Source: Armatimonadota bacterium (lineage in GTDB: Bacteria > Armatimonadota > UBA5829). Taken from it: a DNA stretch of 7,382 nucleotides. Positions 5,353 to 7,382 of the stretch are shown piece by piece. The stretch is taken from positions 1 through 7,382 of the forward strand of contig JAOAGX010000101.1 in the NCBI GenBank assembly GCA_026415535.1, given 5' to 3'. Every line of letters begins with the position of its first letter. Positions within the stretch are counted from its first letter, which is position 1. The notes beneath the pieces were generated by a model. The model had not been told where the DNA came from and made no database searches. It saw only the letters and a list, made by a program, of their open reading frames with translations. The position numbers and the translations under genes are program-made.

Positions 5353-5925
5353 TCACTTCTCAGTGTACCACGACCAGCCTATGCTTACAATACTTGCGTT
5401 AATTCCCAAGTTGGGCATCTTGATACCGGCATTTGAATTGTGCGAGAACTTATACTCAATTGTGATCGCGCTACTGGGGCCGACTGAGTGCTGGACCGCG
5501 ACGCCCAACTGCTCTGTGAAGTTTATTCTCGTACTTTGGGACGTAAGTCTTTGCTCAAACTCGGTCAAGCCGATGTTAAGGTCTAATGCAACAGCAGTGC
5601 TTCCCCTGATCGACGCATAATAGCGCAAGCACCCTGTAGCAGACCAGCCAGCGTTCTGTGGTTTGTTACTCTGCCGCGCTGCTGCGATTTCTACTGCAAA
5701 TTCCAGGCGGGGTGAGGAAAAGCGTCCGACTCTAATTTTAAACTGGTCGAATCTGGCGCGGTCTTTGGCGAGAGAAGGGATCTTGTGAGTCGCACCATAC
5801 GCGGCTCCCACGCCTAGCTCAATTTGTCCGGGTTTGAACGAGTCGAATCTTAGCCGCTCGGCGCGGGCCAACGATATTGGTCCCAAGAACAAGGTCAATA
5901 AGGCGGCAATCGCACGTCTCTTCAT
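5353..5925 (-). CDS. PagL-like acyloxyacyl hydrolase / outer-membrane beta-barrel (putative lipid A 3-O-deacylase)
   Basis: This 190-aa protein has a clear signal peptide: a basic start MKRR, a hydrophobic core to about residue 17, and likely cleavage after ARA-22. The rest alternates polar and apolar residues as in a small outer-membrane barrel. The C-terminal motif KFSHNSNAGIKMPNLGINAS (159-178) resembles the PagL active-site region, with His162 and Ser164 in the H-x-S arrangement. The third catalytic position, Glu in PagL and 14 residues after the His, is Asn176 here. PagL removes the 3-O-linked acyl chain from lipid A in the outer membrane, lowering its immune activity. Many distant homologues have no tested activity, and a plain barrel is the alternative. 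The ATG has only a weak GAG-type ribosome site, but the signal peptide supports this start. The gene has its own promoter, divergent from menG. Confidence 0.7.
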   Translation of the reverse strand: MKRRAIAALLTLFLGPISLARAERLRFDSFKPGQIELGVGAAYGATHKIPSLAKDRARFDQFKIRVGRFSSPRLEFAVEIAAARQSNKPQNAGWSATGCLRYYASIRGSTAVALDLNIGLTEFEQRLTSQSTRINFTEQLGVAVQHSVGPSSAITIEYKFSHNSNAGIKMPNLGINASIVSIGWSWYTEK

Positions 5926-5971
5926 TAAAGTTTTCTCGCAAAGTTGTTAGTGGTAAGCCTGGCACTTGGAA

Positions 5972-6000
5972 ATGATAGATCTCCTCACAGAGTCCGTCAA
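5972..6000 (-). promoter_or_regulatory. Promoter of the PagL-like gene
   Basis: On the minus strand TTGACG (6000-5995) and TATCAT (5977-5972) are spaced by exactly 17 bp, each matching the sigma70 consensus at 5 of 6 positions. Transcription would start near 5965, giving a leader of about 40 nt before ATG 5925. Its -35 box lies 15 bp from that of the divergent menG promoter. Confidence 0.72.
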
Positions 6001-6015
6001 GTAGCATTATCTTCG

Positions 6016-6044
6016 TTGACGCTCTTCTAGCCATCCGATATAAT
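6016..6044 (+). promoter_or_regulatory. Promoter of menG/ubiE with a perfect -10 box
   Basis: TTGACG (6016-6021) and TATAAT (6039-6044) are separated by 17 bp, 11 of 12 consensus positions. Transcription should start around 6050-6052, only about 7-9 nt before the ATG at 6059. There is no room for a normal Shine-Dalgarno site; GGTGA at 6051-6055 is only 3 nt from the start. The message would therefore be nearly leaderless. Confidence 0.78.
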
Positions 6045-6058
6045 GCAGTCGGTGACAA

Positions 6059-6802
6059 ATGCTCACACCGCCATACGCCATTCTACCTGATACTCCCGTT
6101 AAAACCGAGAAAGAGGCGCGCATAGAAAGGCTCTTCTCCTCCATAGCGCACAGGTACGATCTGATCAACTCGGTTTTGAGCATTTCTCGGCACAAGGCTT
6201 GGCGGCGATTTGCCGTTGCCAAGTCTGGAATAGGTCCTGGCGGACGCGCGGTTGATGTATGTTGCGGCACGGGAGATTTCGCGTTTGAGCTTGCTCGGGT
6301 TGTAGGACCTACTGGGGCGGTGGTGGCTGTTGATTTTTCAGATTCCATGCTAGATGTGGCTCGTGACAAGGCGGAACGTCTGGGGCTTGCTCAGGTAGAG
6401 TTTCTTCGTGCGAATGCCTGCGATCTGCCTTTTGGGGACGGCGAATTCGACTGTGCAACCGTTGGTTTCGGCTTGCGCAATGTGGACTGCGTTGATACTG
6501 CGATTCGCGAGATGGCCCGCGTTACGCGGTCTGGCGGCAAGGTCGTTAGTCTCGAGATAGTGGGTATACGCTCGTCAATTGCGGTGCCGATATGGCGGCT
6601 ATTCTTTGATGTTATTGCGCCACTGGCAGCGTGTGTTCTTCGTGGTCGACGAGAGGCGTATGAATACTTATCTCGCTCGGTTAGGGAATTTATTTCTGCA
6701 AGTGAGTTGACCACGCGATTTACCAAGTGCGGCCTTGCCGAGGTCTCGTGCTACAATTTGGCTCTTGGAGCCGTATGCGTTCACGTAGGTACAAAGACAT
6801 AG
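6059..6802 (+). CDS. menG: Demethylmenaquinone methyltransferase (UbiE/MenG family)
   Basis: This 247-aa SAM-dependent methyltransferase carries out the last step of menaquinone synthesis, C-methylation of demethylmenaquinone. In ubiquinone-making bacteria the same family (UbiE) also methylates a ubiquinone precursor. Family marks are LFSSIAHRYDLINSVLS (25-41) followed by WRR, the SAM-binding motif VDVCCGTGDF (65-74), VDFSDSML (91-98), FGLRNVDC (137-144), RVTRSGGKVVSLEI (154-167), and AYEYLSRSVREF (200-211). Length and order of motifs are normal. The start is ATG 6059: an in-frame TGA lies one codon upstream at 6053-6055, and no other start codon I noticed precedes the conserved N-terminus. 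The next gene encodes a polyprenyl diphosphate synthase, the enzyme that makes the menaquinone side chain. The pair recalls menG-hepT of Bacillus, which favours the menaquinone reading over ubiquinone. Confidence 0.93.
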   Translation: MLTPPYAILPDTPVKTEKEARIERLFSSIAHRYDLINSVLSISRHKAWRRFAVAKSGIGPGGRAVDVCCGTGDFAFELARVVGPTGAVVAVDFSDSMLDVARDKAERLGLAQVEFLRANACDLPFGDGEFDCATVGFGLRNVDCVDTAIREMARVTRSGGKVVSLEIVGIRSSIAVPIWRLFFDVIAPLAACVLRGRREAYEYLSRSVREFISASELTTRFTKCGLAEVSCYNLALGAVCVHVGTKT

Positions 6803-6856
6803 CATGCTTACAAGTGAGTAGAAGCTTTACGTTCGACGATCCTGCTGTGATAAATA

Positions 6857-6884
6857 ACGTGATCAATAAAACGTGATCAATAAA
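6857..6884. repeat. Exact 14-bp tandem duplication
   Basis: ACGTGATCAATAAA occurs twice head to tail, at 6857-6870 and 6871-6884, with a looser third match (GTGATAAATA) just upstream. Each copy holds the short palindrome TGATCA. It lies between menG and the prenyl synthase gene and could be a replication-slippage duplication or a repeated protein-binding site. Confidence 0.8.
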
Positions 6885-6891
6885 ATTGAAG

Positions 6892-6927
6892 GGTTGTTGC
6901 AATGAAACATGCTTATTTGCAACAACC
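6892..6927 (+). promoter_or_regulatory. Perfect 11-bp hairpin ahead of, or over, the prenyl synthase start
   Basis: GGTTGTTGCAA (6892-6902) pairs perfectly with TTGCAACAACC (6917-6927) around a 14-nt loop. In RNA the stem would hold the last GG of a GAAGGG ribosome site (6888-6893) and the A of an in-frame ATG at 6902. The second possible ribosome site, GGAG at 6933-6936, lies just outside it. No T-run follows directly (TTTTT at 6940-6944 is 12 nt away), so translational control or start selection is more likely than termination. Confidence 0.6.
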
Positions 6928-6946
6928 GAAGCGGAGTACTTTTTCG

Positions 6947-7382
6947 ATGTCTGCTCATGCAATACGCTCTAATTCCAGTCAGGGGGCTGTTTACCCCGAA
7001 TGGGCTGCTCCTATTGCAAAAAGGCTGGACGAGGTTCGGCATATAATCGAGTCGGTCACGTTTTCAACGATCGACGTAGTTTCCCAGATTAGCTCGCACG
7101 CGTTCTCTGCGGGAGGGAAGTGCATCCGACCCGCGCTTGTAATTCTTTCGGCTGGTGCGTGCGGCGCAGGGACCGATATGCCGGCGGTGGTCAAGATTGC
7201 GGCGGTCGTAGAGCTATTGCACACCGCATCTCTGTTGCACGATGACGTTGTGGACTCGGCTGACGTGCGCAGGGGTGTTTCCACGACCAATTCCATATGG
7301 GGCAATACCTTGAGCGTTCTTGCCGGCGACTTTCTGTTATCTAAGGCTTTCTCGCTGCTTGTTGACGGCGCATGCCCGAGTG
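6947..7382 (+). CDS. Polyprenyl diphosphate synthase (long-chain, HepT/IspB type), N-terminal part
   Basis: 145 codons are visible before the right edge. The enzyme adds isopentenyl units to an allylic diphosphate, here most likely to make the menaquinone side chain, given menG just upstream. GGKCIRP (56-62) is the isopentenyl-diphosphate binding region, with the key Lys58 and Arg61 kept but Cys where Arg is usual. LLHDDVVDSADVRRG (96-110) holds the first aspartate-rich motif DDVVD (99-103), which binds magnesium and the allylic substrate. NSIWGN and LAGDFLLSKAF (126-136) follow as usual. I chose ATG 6947, with GGAG 10 nt upstream. An in-frame ATG at 6902 would add 15 residues (MKHAYLQQPKRSTFS) and has GAAGGG 8 nt upstream, but that start lies in a hairpin. 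Chain length cannot be judged, because the second DDxxD motif is outside the window. Confidence 0.92.
   Translation, partial: MSAHAIRSNSSQGAVYPEWAAPIAKRLDEVRHIIESVTFSTIDVVSQISSHAFSAGGKCIRPALVILSAGACGAGTDMPAVVKIAAVVELLHTASLLHDDVVDSADVRRGVSTTNSIWGNTLSVLAGDFLLSKAFSLLVDGACPS

Noticed and set aside
6892..6944. Hairpin plus TTTTT as an intrinsic terminator between menG and the prenyl synthase
   Set aside because: The T-run starts 12 nt after the stem, and a ribosome-binding GGAG lies between them. A leader structure fits better.

Overview
The window looks like a piece of chromosome from a diderm (Gram-negative-type), menaquinone-using bacterium of moderate GC content. The outer membrane is inferred from a PagL-like outer-membrane lipid A deacylase candidate. 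Menaquinone use is inferred from a UbiE/MenG methyltransferase followed by a long-chain polyprenyl diphosphate synthase. A DUF6785-like membrane protein and REP-like palindromes would fit Armatimonadota or a neighbouring phylum, but this placement is a low-confidence inference. There are no rRNA, tRNA, integrase or transposase genes.

Layout, left to right. (1) Positions 1-295, minus strand: the N-terminal part of a multi-pass membrane protein resembling DUF6785. (2) Positions 296-1102: 807 bp with no credible gene. It holds two small hairpins, a tandem array of twenty ~18-bp units (567-924) whose unit repeats the first ~11 nt of a REP-like palindrome, that palindrome itself (924-998), and a second, decayed copy (1032-1098) that ends 4 bp from the stop of the next gene. 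(3) Positions 1103-5140, minus strand: a tightly packed five-gene operon. In transcription order it encodes a dCMP deaminase, a HAD-family phosphatase, a ParB/DGQHR-like protein of unknown function, a two-domain protein joining an MtrA-like N-terminus to a thymidylate-synthase-like C-terminus, and a YprB-type DEDD exonuclease. Junctions are an 8-nt overlap, a 2-nt gap, a 17-nt overlap and an 8-nt gap. A good promoter and Shine-Dalgarno site precede the deaminase. (4) Positions 5353-5925, minus strand: the PagL-like gene with its own promoter. (5) Positions 6059-7382, plus strand: menG/ubiE and the start of a polyprenyl diphosphate synthase gene. The PagL-like gene and menG diverge from back-to-back sigma70-type promoters whose -35 boxes lie 15 bp apart.

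How the genes may work together. The deaminase would turn dCMP into dUMP, the substrate of thymidylate synthase, so the operon core points to deoxypyrimidine nucleotide metabolism. The synthase-like protein is divergent: the catalytic Cys is in place, but positions that hold folate and the dUMP sugar in classical ThyA look changed. Together with a ParB/DGQHR-like partner, a phosphatase and an exonuclease, this makes the operon the most interesting part of the window. It could be an unusual dTMP supply route, or a system that makes or polices a modified pyrimidine nucleotide. Both readings are inference. The right-hand genes are ordinary menaquinone biosynthesis, with unusual leader features: a nearly leaderless menG transcript, and an 11-bp hairpin over an alternative start of the prenyl synthase.
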